Shown piece by piece: positions 34,480-47,756 of a stretch of 64,000 bases of DNA. Source of the DNA: Icerya purchasi (taxonomy: Eukaryota > Arthropoda > Insecta > Hemiptera > Monophlebidae). How positions within the stretch are numbered: position 1 is the first letter of the stretch; each line of letters begins with the position of its first letter. The notes beneath the pieces were generated by a model, which was not told the DNA's origin, did not search any database, and saw nothing but the letters and a program-made list of their open reading frames with translations. Where the stretch lies: NCBI GenBank assembly GCA_039619475.1, contig CM077115.1, forward strand, positions 417,082,557 to 417,146,556, read 5' to 3'. Position numbers and translations under genes: made by a program.

Positions 34480-37460
34480 TGTATACGAATTATCATAATA
34501 TCACCTTCTAAGGGAATAATACCTCTCTCGCTGTAGGAAATATATATTATCTTCTTATCGAATTTTTTACTTTCGTAGTATGTTTTTATTAAATTTTTAT
34601 TATCGAATAATAATAATAATAATAACAATTGTTTTTTTTTTACTTTTTAATGCACATTTGAATTACATTTTTGTGGTGAAACTCTTGAAGTCGGTAAAAA
34701 ACCCGTTTTATTTCACAATTTTTCAGCGTAATACTTAAATTTGTTCTTTAACGCGGGCTACCTAAATGGCGAAATCGTCACGTAGCGTCACGTAATAGTG
34801 GAGGTTTGAAAGTTTAGCAACATAATAAACGTAATTTTAATTAGAAAATATTATTAATTTACCGCGGAAACATAATTTGGAAAAAAACTAATTTTTTCTT
34901 TCTTTTTCGGTCTTACTAAAAATCAACTTTTCTAAAAGAAACGAGCTTGTATGGCGGGGTTTAAAATTCATTTCCTTTATTTGCGATTCTATATTTATCC
35001 GTGGTAATTAATTAATTAATTAATACTTTAATTTTTTTAATATACGTTTCCACACTTAATACTACTGATAATATTTTAAGTGTCAATGGCGTTTGTTTTA
35101 TTAATAAATCTAAAGGGGACACAAGTATCTGTGTTTACCGATACTTGATTATTGTATACACACTTACATGGTGGCATCGCTGACTGGTGGTACACTTTCT
35201 AATTTTAAGGAAAATCATTAAAATCGGTTGAAACGCGCGAACAAACGAGAAAGAGAAAAAAACATAGGCGACGAACGCGCAACCTAAATTACTTTCAAAC
35301 AAAAAGAAGAAAAACCAACCAGAAAACATAACTCGGTTGTTTAAAAATTTTAAATTAAACGTAATCTTCACGAATAATTTTAATTCACTATATATAAATC
35401 GCTAAGAAAATACCCGCTCAGCAAAAGTTTGGTTGTCGTTTAAACTTTTTCTATTACAAAGCGGAAATAATTTTAAGTTTATTTCGAATTTTATGAATTA
35501 ATTTAAAAAAACTATGGCAGGTAATTTATACGTCGATTGTACTAACCGGGAGCGCATCAATGCGAGCAGAAAGATGAAAAAGAGAAATCAATTAATGTGA
35601 GTATTTGCTTAAAGTTGTAGACAGCGTTTCGATTTTATTATTTTCGGCCTAAAAATTTCGAAAGTCGCCGAAAATTTATCAGCAATGTTGTCACATTTTG
35701 CGGTAACTTTCTGGTAAAACAATCGAAAAAAGTACGTTGCCAAATTAGAAATGATTAAATTTCAAAGTTAACTGGCAGCACGTGTTCGACAATCTAAAAT
35801 CACGGATTTATAATTGAGGACGAAGTAAATAATAATCGACAATGCCGTTCGCGTTACGAAGCAGATTAGTCGGCAAATCAAATAATAGCACTGCTTCAGC
35901 AGAAGACTTTGAACGGAGTTAGAACGACAGGCAAATGGTAAAACTGTTCGAAGATTTGATTCACGCGAAATATTTCTGTCACGATTTCTTCGCAGTATTA
36001 TAAATCGGGGGAAATATCGCAAACCCGTCGTCACGAACATCATCAGGGTTTAACACATTCTCGCTCTCTTTTGACCATCGCCTCATTTTCTTAGAACTCG
36101 CCATTCTGGAAGGGTAAACTTAATTTTTGAATTCCATTCCGATACATATATCTATATCTATATCTATCTATTGTATGCGTTGTGTGCTTTTGACAGTATT
36201 TTTATTTTCACCGCGCAAGGTCAATAAACCGTGAAATAGAGCAATTCAAACTGTTAACTTTTGTATTTTTATAATTCCCGCAATGTGTTGTCAATTCGCA
36301 ACATAAAAAACTTAAGGTGTAATAAAAGAAAAACCGACACTCCAGTTTCAACGTTAAATTTTAAAATGTAACAACAAACAATGGCACTAGCCGGCTTTTT
36401 ATTATTTATATATTTCACAAAGTAGTAAATACACAATATTATGATGCCGATAATAACAGTATCATGTGAAATATATATATATATATATATATCGACAGTA
36501 TTCCATTTAACTTTACATCGACATCATAAATGATGAACGTTTAAAAAAAGTTTATATTGTTTACTTACTATATTTCACGCCCTAAATCGTGTAAATTGGT
36601 TAATTCTTTGATTTATATAAATGCAAATAAATATTAGCGCCGTTAGCATTGGTTTTAATAATTATAATTCTAACCACATCGACATTTTTTTTTTGGTTTT
36701 CTTTTTTTTTCAAGTATTAAGTCTAAAAATATACTGACGATATTTTTCTGTAAAACGAACTAGCGCGGAATCGATGCACTTTTATATCACCTCATATCAT
36801 GATTGCGAAAAGGTGGTCTCTTTAGTTTTGTCTTGTGCACAATTAAAATAATTTCTTGCTCGGTTTTTCTAGGTGCAGGATTTTTGTCGTAATTTTCGGT
36901 TTTATTTCGTCGGCATGTAGCGTGTTGGTATTTCCATCGTATAAGGTTTTGCCGGTATCTTTTTGTGGTGATATTTTATTCGATTTGAAAGAAACGATAA
37001 TAAATAACAAACAGACATAATCCTTAATACCATGGTACACTGTTCGAAGTGAATAAAATTAGACCAGTTTTTGAAGTTCACAGTAGAATTAAAAATTTCT
37101 TTATATGACTTACCTAAATTACATGTTTCTGCGGTGTATAGAATCATAGAGCATCATCTCTATGTTAAAAAAGGTTAGCTAATAATACGTGTGACGCGGT
37201 TTTTACCGAAAATGAATTCAAAGAGCCACGAAAGTTTTTAAATTATTTTTTATTTAAAATGATTTATCATTTATAACACTGAAACATTATTATTTTTAAG
37301 TTCCCGGTTTATTCTCTCGGTATTTTCTCCTGGTTAATGGAATTTGGCAAGAATTAACACGAACGTAAACCCAACATAACATTTTAATAGAAACGAAAAT
37401 TAATTTTTTTAGTCTTTTGGAGTTTTTTTTTTTTTTATTCACATTTCAAACATTTTACCG
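34480..37460. other. 3 kb without recognisable genes
   Basis: AT-rich. TA-type microsatellites near 36140-36170 (TATATC units) and 36472-36492. ORFs at 35768-36043 and 36843-37147 (minus) match nothing. No splice-bounded coding stretch seen. Confidence 0.4.
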
Positions 37461-37467
37461 TTATTAT

Positions 37468-37765
37468 AATGACCACTAACTAACCTAGAAGAAGAAAGGA
37501 AGCTGATAATAATTTTGGAACAAAGAAGAGACAGATTTTTGGGACACATATTGCGCCACAACACCTTCATAACGACAATAATAGAAGGGAAACTAGAAGG
37601 GAAGAGGAAACGAGGCAGACCCCGACTTAAATGGATACAACAGACAAAAATCAAACTGAAAATGGATTATAATAATATTAAGAACACAGCACAAGATAGA
37701 AAAAAAATGGAAAAGGATAATAGGTTAAGCTACAAGACAAGGGCAAGTCTCTTAAAAAGAAGAAG
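37468..37765 (+). mobile_element. LINE-B-type C-terminus fragment
   Basis: The open frame contains NLEEERKLIIILEQRRDRFLG, then HILRHNTFITTIIEGKLEGK and RGRPRLKWIQQ, ending with AQDRKKMEK. This is the typical end of endonuclease-RT LINE proteins of the GHxxRH...GKRxRGRPR...W...A.DR type, the same type of C-terminus as the element at 8100-9735. No A tail is visible and the 5' part is missing. Confidence 0.75.
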
Positions 37766-37769
37766 AACT

Positions 37770-38555
37770 AACTCGATACAATTGGTACGTTTACTTTTAC
37801 AAAAATTAATATTAAAGTTTATTATAACGGAGGTTGACTGCAGTATAGTTCTGACTCGTATAAAATTTACATTTCTAGAGTCATACGACTTCAAGGGGTT
37901 TACGGAGCTGAAGCACCTCTAAAAGTTTTACTGAGAAGGTTCAACTTACCCAATATAAACTGAAATGCGTAATAAAATTTATTTTTACACATCTCGTTAA
38001 AATTTTAACCGAAATTTACCCCTCCCCCGAAAATAAATATAAATATTATTCATCCTAAAAATGACCCCCGCTGTTACAGAAAAAGTCCTTTAATCGAAAA
38101 ATTAATTAAGAATGGAATTTTTTTTGTTGCTATTGATGTTTGACCGCCACAGCATCATATTTTGTACAAATAAAAAAGAATTTCGTAATTTATTATCGAA
38201 TGAAGTATGTGTACATCAATTTATCAAAACTATCGTTTGGCTATTTTTACTTTTTTCTTCGGTTTTACAACAAAATTTCCGATTTATTTCCGGTTGGATA
38301 GCCACCCCTGCATAACAGATTTGTTAATTCAAATTCAAATTTCAAATTATATATTTACTTATAGACGCTCGACTTCTAGGTCATTTGCGTTTCCTATACA
38401 TTACAATTCAGATATTTACAGATAATTTTATAGTATTTAAACGGAAAGTTATATCTTTTACAAATTTACACAATTTAGAAATCATAATTCTTCAATACGT
38501 AAACTAAAAATCATATCTTCTGGAATATGTTTACAGCGTTTAAGAATCTAAACGT
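37770..38555. other. No recognisable gene
   Basis: AT-rich; nothing assigned. Confidence 0.4.
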
Positions 38556-38559
38556 ATTT

Positions 38560-39660
38560 TTGACTACAGCTTCATCATTACCAAGCTCCTCTTCCACGGT
38601 AATTCTTATCATTGTGTGCGGATGACAAAAGCTTCCTCACGCTCCTTATTGAGTTTTTTACATACACATGATGGTGGAAGTTCACTTTACAATAAATGTC
38701 CGTGTGTTGGTTTTGTGTGTTAGTTTTGGATTCTGCTTAATACAATCTCTTCTCGCCTGTTTGCACTGTGTGATGTTTCCTAATGTTTCAGCTTTAATTT
38801 GCCGCAACTTGTTATTCGATTGATTCGCCCATATGTTTTGAGCGGCGTCCTTGATTGCGATCATTAACTTTTTTTTGCATTTAATAAGTCTTTTTCATAT
38901 GCTGTTCAAGTCTGTATAATATCAATCAAAGGACGGATTTGTAGGTTCGGATGGAGTGGCAGTAAGTCGATTTATGTGTAGGTAATTGAAGTAGTCAATA
39001 CACCTAACTCCGAACTGTTTCTGTCGCGATAGATCTTATGTAAGTTAGAATAGAACGTTTTGTAGTAATTCATGTGACACACCTGTTGCCGCTAAGTTTT
39101 TCACATAATATTTCAGTGCTAATGAGATTCACTGGTGTGGTTTAGTGACATCATGTTTGTTTCCACATGCAAACTACTGACTGGACTGGTTCTAAGTGCG
39201 TTATTCTGAATTGCATTCAGCTTTTTAAGTGTACTTTCCGCCGCAGTCCATTATTGATGTGACATGAGTTATAGTCGTAAAAGCATATGCTTCTGTCAGA
39301 TTCCCACGATTTGCCATACAGCATTTTTAGCCGATTAAGAGCTTTTGTGCATGCCAATTTCGTATCTTCTACGTGCGGCTTCCAGCTTAATTTGTTGTCG
39401 AATATGAGTAGTCCCAAAAAAGTCGTTTTGTTTTTGTTAGTTATGAATGTATCTTTCAGTTTCAACTTAATTTCGCGTACTGGAGTCCTCTTGGTAAAAT
39501 TTATTACACAGGTTTTGCTGGTGGAAAAATGTATATTCTTTGCAATTGCTCACTTTTCAATTGCCGTTATAATATTTTGTAATTTTCCTTCTATCTTATG
39601 TTATTTCCTCGCATGTAAATCGCTTAATTTTCACATTATCTAAGACATCACTTTTCTCTT
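38560..39660 (-). mobile_element. RNase H-type LINE copy lacking its RNase H
   Basis: Minus-strand blocks: NIHFSTSKTCVINFTKR (about 39480-39540), FLGLLIFDNKLSWKPHVEDTK and CTKALNRLKMLYGKSW (39280-39420), the RT thumb. Then KLNAIQNNALRTSPVSSLHVET (about 39150-39210), the connection. Then, without any readable FTDGSK, TAELMA or GNE.AD block, IKDAAQNIWANQSNNKLRQIK (38800-38860), which in such LINEs lies after RNase H. The RNase H domain therefore appears deleted or replaced. Stops and frameshifts throughout. Confidence 0.65.
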
Positions 39661-39669
39661 GAATAAATT

Positions 39670-41796
39670 TAATCTTTTTTGACTTTTTTTTTTTCAGTAA
39701 TTTTTGAGAACGTGGTTTTCTAAACTGGGTGTTTTTATTTACGTAGTGTCTGTCCAGTTAATTTTATCTTTCAAGCATTTTTCTGTCTTACGAAAGTGTA
39801 CCAGGGAAAAATCAGCATTCGTCACTGTTGGATGTACATGATATGTACATATATATAATATTATATAGGTGTGTTGGTCGAAGCAAAAAAAAAAATCACA
39901 ACAAACAACAATAATGGTGATCGCAATAACAGTGTAGTAACGATAATAGCAACGATAGTAATTATTATCGGTTAAAATTAAATTCAGCCACTTTTCAATG
40001 TAATCTGCGTCTTAGATTTGGCTAGAGTAGTAGGCAAATTAAAAAGTCAACAAATTTCATGATTAGGCTTTACGCGAGAAGCTAAAATAACAGAAGGACA
40101 AATCGAAACGCATACATGCCGGGATTATAAGAGACGGAATTTTACAGCGACAACCGAAACGCCGGAGGTATTATTTATCTATTATTTATCGGAAAGTAAA
40201 TTAGCTTTCTGAAAATTCGACCTACGCGCCCTGAAAGTTCAGCGCTACTCGGCTGGAAGAATAACAACAAATCTACCGGACTGGTAGAAAGTGCTTTCGC
40301 AAAAGACACGAAGCCCGAAATAACAATTTCTCCCATTCCATCCCCTGTTCCCGTTCCCACCCCGTCCCTCTCCTATTATTATAATTCACCGCTACATAAC
40401 TCCCCCACCCCGTTTCGCCGTTTTTACTACGTGCCCATTTCTGAAATTGTCCCATTGTGTCGATTAAATTCAATTTTTAGCTGGAAAAAAATGTCGTTCA
40501 CACGTTCAGCAAAACGCAGCAGCTTGTACGACTCAAACTGGCAGAATTACTTAAGTACGTCGTACAGATGTCTGCAAGAGTACCCTCTTAAATGATAATA
40601 TTAACCGGCGTTTACGGGGCACATCTTTAGCAGATGCTCGAAATGATAGAAAATTTACTTTTACCATTCCCGTTTTGTCCGAACGAGCACCGTAGAAGAG
40701 AAATTCTATGAATTTAAATTTTTTACAAGTTCCAAAAAGAAAAGAAACAAAAAAAAAAAAAAAGAACGGGGAAAAAAAATAAAAGCTATCCAAAACAGCC
40801 CCGACGTAATATCAGCAATAAAAATAATAAATAACGATAACGATGATCATAATAATAATGAAAATAAAAACGGAATAGAAATAACAGCGATAGTAATAGG
40901 CAGCGTGTTTCATTTCTCTATGTCAATGGTTTTTTCTTGCCTGTTTCTTCGATTATTCCGGTTATTATTATTTAAATTATCCGAAGGGAAACACACGTGT
41001 ATAAAATGTAATCGTAAAAGATATGTTTTTAAATCGAAATTAGATGGACGGTAAAATTACTGGAAAAAGTAGCATAAATTGAAAAATTACCTGCCCCGGA
41101 ATCGTCTCTATATCTCCTCTATTTGCAAACGAAAGGTTTTTCGAATTACTAAAGATTTAAATTAGAAAAAAAGTTCAAAGAATGCTCTTTGGCTTTTTTC
41201 AGGAAAGCTTTGTGAATCGTGCATAGATTTTTTTGGTTTTAGGCTTTTTCCGTAATTCTCAGTTTTTACTTATTACTTAAATTTAATTGCAATTCAATGC
41301 TTTTCGGGAAAAAAATTCGTTGGAACCCGGATATGTACGAATTCGGCCGGGAGAGTAATCCGAACTGTAGTTAACGATTCGAACACAATTTCTCGTAAAT
41401 ACAACTTCTAGTTATCGGGGAAATAGAAAGATTGTTGCATTTAAATCTCATTCTTGAACAATTCAATTAAATGAACGTACAATCAAAAGAAAACTACGCA
41501 AAATCAAATATTCAAGAACAAAAAAAAATGTAAACATAGTAAGAACTAATCACATACATACCTAGCAAGCAATTTAGAAAAAATTGGGCTGTTTTTTATT
41601 TTTTTTTTTCGTTGTTCTATATTCTTAATTAACAAAAACAAATGTTTACGAAACACTCGTTAGTGAAAAATTTGTTCGTATTATTATTTGCGCTGTTCTC
41701 TACATACGTCATCGAATTTTTGTCAAATCATTGTAACCGTGACAAAAGTTTATCCGATTTCTAGACAGTGGGATTTCATACAAAAAGTATATACGA

Positions 41797-41825
<29 letters not shown>
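39670..41825. other. 2.1 kb without recognisable genes
   Basis: AT-rich, with homopolymers and a TA microsatellite at 41797-41828. No motif found. Confidence 0.4.
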
Positions 41826-41827
<2 letters not shown>

Positions 41828-41831
<4 letters not shown>

Positions 41832-41995
41832 CGGCGGATCCACGCGGGGGGGATAGGGTACACTTGTATTTTCCTTATTTATCCTTTCCTTTCCTGTTTT
41901 ATTTCTTCAGCATCGGTCGCATTCTTTGTATTTCCTTAGTTATCCTTTCCTTCCCTGTTTTATTTCTTCAACACCGGTTGCATTCTGTATCCAGT
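41828..41995. repeat. Transposon-end-like 15-mer plus 61-bp tandem duplication
   Basis: TCAGCGGCGGATCCA (41828-41842) equals 33771-33785 and is followed by a G7 run. Next come two imperfect 61-bp units: ATCCTTTCCT at 41881 is repeated from 41942, and the second halves read CAGCATCGGTCGCATTCT and CAACACCGGTTGCATTCT. The two signals together resemble one end of a DNA transposon with subterminal repeats, but the other end was not found. Confidence 0.4.
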
Positions 41996-41999
41996 GGTC

Positions 42000-42210
42000 T
42001 TCCTTCGGGCATGCTATGGGAGGAAAGTTCATCTCGATTCTGTATTTCCTTTTTTTTTTTTCTTTCTTTTTGAGCACGTCAACTATGAACCCAGCGTGAG
42101 TGAAATGTCTGGAAATTACAATGTGCGGAAGCGGGATACTTTACCCGAAAAAATAAACATTAGTGCCTAACCAACTACGCCAAGATAGCTGGCTGATTCT
42201 GTAAATTAAG
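42000..42210. other. No recognisable gene
   Basis: Short unassigned stretch with a T-rich tract near 42049-42070. Confidence 0.3.
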
Positions 42211-42340
42211 AGTATAGACCGATTCCTCTTGCACTGGGTTAACTGAGTTCGAAAAAGACATATCATTATTTTTTCTTTTTTCATTTTGGATTTGTTAATC
42301 GTGAGCATGGACCCAGTGCAAGAGGAATTCATCTATATGC
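42211..42340. repeat. Inverted repeat with 18-bp perfect core
   Basis: ATTCCTCTTGCACTGGGT (42222-42239) returns inverted at 42311-42328. Similarity continues outward through about 10 more positions (GTATAGAC versus ATATAGAT). The 71-nt loop is T-rich and has no feature of its own. This could be a small hairpin element. Confidence 0.5.
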
Positions 42341-42344
42341 TTAA

Positions 42345-44415
42345 CTTTGAGAATCGAGACATCACGTTCTATCCGAAAGAAACACTACTGCCTAGTGTTA
42401 CGGTAGTTGGACGTTGAATATCGCGAAGTTCACAAGTAAAACGAACATGCATCGCATGAAACGCGCTACACAACGTGACTTATCCTTCCGCGTCTGAATA
42501 TTTTACAACTTTTTTTTTTTTTTTTTGCTAATTAAGTTGTAAGTCTCTCAAGGCAAATGCCCGTGGGGTTCCCAACACTCTTTTATTATAATTTATTATA
42601 TAATATAGTTAAAATATTTTTTAACTTAACAGTGCTTAGTAGCATATATGATATAAGAGCTGCGCGCATAACTAAATGAAAAAACGAATTTTAATGCGCA
42701 CCTTCAGTTAATTTTATAAGTATAATCGCTACAGTCGGACCATATGTAATTTCAAAAAAATTAATTATTCTCTTATATTATAACCGTTGTTTGATTTGTA
42801 ATTTCCACTTTTCTATCTTTATATTCATTAGACCCTCTAAAATACGTTGGAGTAATTTATCTTCATTTTTTTTTTTTCGAATTTTTGAAATTAGAAAAAA
42901 AATTTACATTCTACACATTGAACCATGGACACTCTTAATATTTCATTCATTTTTTAAAAAAAAAAAAAATACTTTAATCGTTGAGATTCAGACGTTATTT
43001 TATTAAGGCAATCGTCATTACTTTTGATATCCGAATATTTAAACCGAAATTTTTTGTTTTGTTTTGCGATATTCATGTAATATAAATCATATTTGTCTCG
43101 TCTTGTTTATCGAAATTTAAGCTGGAATTATTTCGTTTGTTTCAATTATACTTTTTTCGGATCTTGTTTTATTTCTTTTATTTATATTTTAAACCGGATT
43201 TATTTTGTTTTACTTATTTACCTGTTGAAAATCAATTTTTTCTTCTTCTTTTTTTTGGCCATCGAAATTTAAACCGAATATGTTTAATTACAATTAATTC
43301 TGTGTATTGTCTTGTATTGTTTAACATCTTTTACATTACATACGTTATAATTTTAAATTACTTATTGGAAGTCTAACAATTTTTTTTTTTTTTTTTTTTT
43401 TTGCTTTTCTACGAATTTAAGCCTATTTTGTTTTAGTTGTAATCTAGAACGGATCTAAATTTAATTATTTAAACACTAAGCATGTCCGATTTGCATTATT
43501 CCGGTTGCTGAAATTTTAGACCGGATGTTTCATTTCTTTCATTTGTATTTTAAATGTTTTTTTTTTTTTTTTTGCGTGCCATTTGCACGTTTAAATGAAT
43601 TTTTGAGAAATATGAATTTATTATTTTTTACATACAAAACTTTCGTCAAGCTAAAACGCTTGCCGACGAATATTGAACATTTTACCATCTTAAATTAACT
43701 TATACATATACATAATCGTGTAATATTTACTAGTCTTAATCTATCTTTTTACTTATCAATACTTAATAATCTATTTCTATCTTCTATATTCATGTTACAT
43801 ACTATGTTACAGTTTTAAATTATTCATTGTATTTTTCCGCGCATTTGTAGGTTGTGGCGATAATAATGATAATAAATGAACGGAATTGAATTGAACTGAA
43901 TTGAATTGAACTGAATTGAATTGAACTTAATTAATGTAACAGGTTAAACAAATTCAAGCACATAAATATACGTAATCCGGTGATTTCAAGCGTATTTTAC
44001 CATATTACACTGCATGATTAGAAATGATGTTGGTTCGAATTTCACACCGCAAATGAGATTTTTAATTTTATCCCATTTTTCAGTTGAATGCTTTACGTCA
44101 TGTTACAAAGAAATATTTTTCTTAGCTTCACAGTTATAGCTGCGATATATACAAAAAAAAAAAAAAAAAATAGTTAACGTTTTTAAATGTAATTGCACCG
44201 AATGTAATATTAAATAAATTTCAACACTTGAGATCATCAAACACCACCGAATTAAGCAAATTTCGTTCAGGGTCTGGTTTGAAATAGAGATAAATTCCTC
44301 TTGCATTAATGTGATAAACGTTATCCCCCACCAAAAAAAAAAAAAAACAAAAAACAAACAAGTCTTACTATAAATTATTAGGATAACACCGATTAGAATC
44401 TATCGTAATGATTTT
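42345..44415. other. 2 kb without recognisable genes; pentamer-type microsatellite
   Basis: AT-rich, T-runs at 43380-43402 and 43558-43573. At 43871-43928 lies an array of ATTGAA/ACTGAA units (TTGAATTGAACTGAA...). No coding motif. Confidence 0.45.
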
Positions 44416-44419
44416 AACC

Positions 44420-45321
44420 TATCAGAATCTTTTCGTCTTCCTTATGTCCGTTCCATATATTCATAAACGAATTATTGACTATCCGACGTTCTATTATTTT
44501 AATTTCCTCGAACTAACTTTCCTGCAATTTTTTAATTATCTCTGACTCCTTGAGCGCCCTTCAGGTCATATCTTCTCCTCTTTCTGATCATTTGTATGAC
44601 ACATTGTTATCCTCCGTATACGTTCACTCATTCATAATCTTTCCTCTCTCCATTACATTTATATTGATATTCACCGTGGGTACCTAGCCACTCGGGCATA
44701 TTTGGTAATGAAGCGGCTGGTATTCTTTGGTACTCGGGCTGCTGCTTTTTGTCTTTTTTTTTTTTTAAATTCTATCTGCTAACCTCTTATCGATATGTAA
44801 AAGTTTCCATATCAGATCATGATATCGGATATTGACGCTCTCTCCTTTTCTAATAATTATTCATTTCATCTCTCTATTCAGCCTACTCTCTCTCCCTATT
44901 TTCGTGGCACTTCTTTTGCATCCCTCTCTTCGACGTTCTAATGTTGTTTCCGTTGTTCGTATGCGCTTTGGCCATTCTTTGCTGTCATTATCTAGATTTC
45001 GCTTTTCCCTAATTTCCTCCCCACACTGTCCCCTCCATCCTGATGATGCAGTTATTTGCGACGCCGATCACGTGTTCTTCCAGTGTTCATCTCTTTCTGC
45101 GGAGCGTTTTGTATTCCTATTTCTGTTGAGGCTTGGGCTTCCTGCTCCTTATTGTGCTTCCTATATTCTGTCCTTTCCGTCGCCGCTAGTTATTCCTGCT
45201 ATTTGTTCCTATTTAGTAAAGATTTTTGATTGGATTAAAATATAACCGACTTGTTTCCTTACTATTTGTTTCTCGGTAAAGCTCCCCTTGGTTGACGAGT
45301 CTAAGAAAAAAAAAAAAAAAA
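44420..45321 (+). mobile_element. LINE-A copy with A tail
   Basis: Aligns block by block with the copy at 16210-17107. SDSLSALQVISSPLSDHLYD (RNase H third acidic block) near 44545-44600; RIRSLIHNLSSLHYIYIDI; a broken VPSHSGI...GNEAA block near 44680-44720; then an open C-terminal ORF (44832-45245) with RMRFGHSLLSLSRFRFSL, VICDADHVFFQCSSLSAER and FDWIKI. The 3' end is GGTAAAGCTCCCCTTGG then TTGACGAGTCTAAG, followed by A16 (45306-45321). The N-terminal half is frameshifted, the C-terminal 137 codons are open. Confidence 0.85.
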
Positions 45322-45539
45322 GAATCTAGCGTGATATTTTATATCTAATTTTTATTTCTTTGGATTGATGCCTATATCGTAAAAGGGATTATGCGAGTTT
45401 TCAAATTAATCTTAAGGTTTTTTTGATTTTTTAAAGTATTTTCACAATTTATTCTCTCGGGGCACGGTAGGAGCCTTAAAGTGGTGCTCTTGGGAACGGT
45501 GACAATGCGGTATTATGCCGAAATGTTCAAAAAATTCCA

Positions 45540-45650
45540 AACAAACCCTGGTTCGTTTAATCAGAGAAGCCATTACAACGATCTCGTTGAACACCGAAGG
45601 ATTAAGCAAAGATGAAGAAGAATTTTTGTTCTCTATTCGTTTCGATTAGC
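45540..45650 (+). mobile_element. Possible LINE endonuclease start fossil
   Basis: The translation ITTISLNTEGLSKDEEEFLF resembles the start of LINE endonucleases (compare LKILQINIEGISRNKSE at about 53665 in this window). It is only ~35 codons long and unsupported by neighbours, so chance similarity is possible. Confidence 0.3.
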
Positions 45651-46401
45651 AATATATTACGTAAAACGGCAATAGCTGCGACAGAAAATTTGAATAAAAT
45701 TTAATTTACGCATCCAAAAACTTGCATAAAATTGAAAATATTAAAAAATCAAAAAAGAGCACCAAGCTTTTTTTACAGAATACCGCGGTCCGTGATTCTT
45801 TGTACATTTATATGTTAATTAAATTACCGCAATTATGTAGGTTTCTTTTCCTGTGTGTTTCATGGTTCTTAGAACGGTAGAAAAGCAAGAACAGAGTGGA
45901 AACAATTGTACATATGTATTGTACGTTTAAGAACCAACTGGAATTATAATAATACTCTTTAACAATTTACGGCGCGCACTTAATGCTGCTTTGAAACAGA
46001 TCCGTTTAAAAGCTCTTCCGTATGCATTTAATTGAAGTATTCAGTTTCAGAAATATTCAACTGCGTGCCAAGAGTCATTAGCCCTTTGTCGTACCTTAAA
46101 CGTTGAGCGATAGAAATTATTAACAAAAGAAATGGACGCATCGTTGACGGCTTAATAACTTTCAAGTAATATAAAAGATAATTGCTGCGAAATAGTCGTA
46201 TAACAAGCTTTGAAAAACAAGCAACGCATCACATTCAAACCATATTAATCCAGACTCGGGGTCGAATTCTACCCGATTTTGCTACATCTGTTCTAGCCAC
46301 TTGGTTTCATCCATTTTCATTAATTACTTCTTTTCCCCTTTACATTAGCCGAAACTTCTTCCTGGCACTTTTTTCTCTTATTTTCGATTTTTCTAATTTA
46401 C

Positions 46402-46450
<49 letters not shown>

Positions 46451-47750
46451 CCTAGAAAAAGAAGACTCAAGGGTGAACATGGTCCTTAAACCTTCACTGA
46501 CAATTGTAAACCTCAGTTCGAGCTTTATCGGCACGCTTCTGTAGTAATTGTGTAACGGCCCGTATTCATTCAGCTTCACTCTGAATGCTACCATTACCAA
46601 AACGTTCTTATACCGTCCGCACTCTCAGAGTTTTCTCTGATGATCATGATCACGTTCATTCTTTTTTTCGTTCCTGTAATGACTGTATACGAAGAAACCA
46701 GTAAGCGGCAAGAATCGTAAGAAATTTAATCTGCATCTTAAATATTAACGGAAAATCTATACAAGTATATCCCCGGATTTGGTTTCTTAATAACGTTCTA
46801 ATCCCTTCAAGAGTATAAGGAACTTTTATAAAGCTTACGATTCGTAGAAGAAAAACAATTTAAAAAATTACGTTAAAGTTGTTGTTTCTTTGTTGTTTTT
46901 TTTGTCCCAAATTTAAATAATCCGCATCGGAGACAATCGATTTATTACCGTTTCTTAATTAGAAAAGAGAATCTGTCACGAAATTTGATAAACGGTGTAG
47001 GATACTAATGATGTCAAGCAAGTTCGTGACGCAAAAATATGTATAATGAAAAAAATATAGGAGCATCAAATATACTATGTATATATATATAAATATATAT
47101 AAAAATATATATATTTATACATACATATATATAAATATATATAAAAATATATATATTTATATATATATAAATATATATATTTGGGGGGGGGATTAGTAAA
47201 TAATAAAAAAATAAACATCTACGACTTAGACAAGCTGACTATTACAACGTAGTATTAAAACTTTGTATTTTAATACATGAGAGAGAGAGAATTCATATAA
47301 AGACAACTGAACGTACTAGAAAAACTGCTACCAAAAACATTAAAGAAACAGCTTAATTATATTTAAAATCGATTACCTTCCTTAAAAGTTATAATTAACT
47401 TGATGTACTTATTTAACATATATAAAAACTTACTTTTTTTAATATAACTTTTAGAAATTACTACCAATTTTTAGGATGTTGGATTTACTACATTACACGT
47501 GACATGTTTTTTTTTTTTTTTTTTGGAATTCAACGTTTTACCTTAACGGTGTATTAATACACCGTGCAGATAGAGTATTGAATTTCAAAATTTATTGCGA
47601 TGTTTTACGAATATAAAAAAAAGTATTAACGAATTCTTTGCATTAGGAAAAATATTCGATGATTTTTAACATTCCGTATCTTTGAAGGTTCAACAACTAT
47701 GTCGAGTCACCCCGTCTGCCAAATGTTTAAATTTTAAATAAAGTAATATA
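45651..47750. repeat. AT-rich spacer with TA microsatellites
   Basis: No gene found. Microsatellites: (TA)n at 46406-46448, and a compound TATATAAATATATATAAAAA array at about 47072-47182 that ends in G9. ORFs at 46182-46600 are translations of the TA array. Confidence 0.6.
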
Positions 47751-47756
47751 AAGACA

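Noticed and set aside
44020..44060. tRNA-like GGTTCGAATTTC box
   Set aside because: No A-box, no cloverleaf and no acceptor stem around it.
46182..46600. ORFs of 120 and 86 codons on opposite strands
   Set aside because: Their length comes from a TA repeat; no motif outside it.
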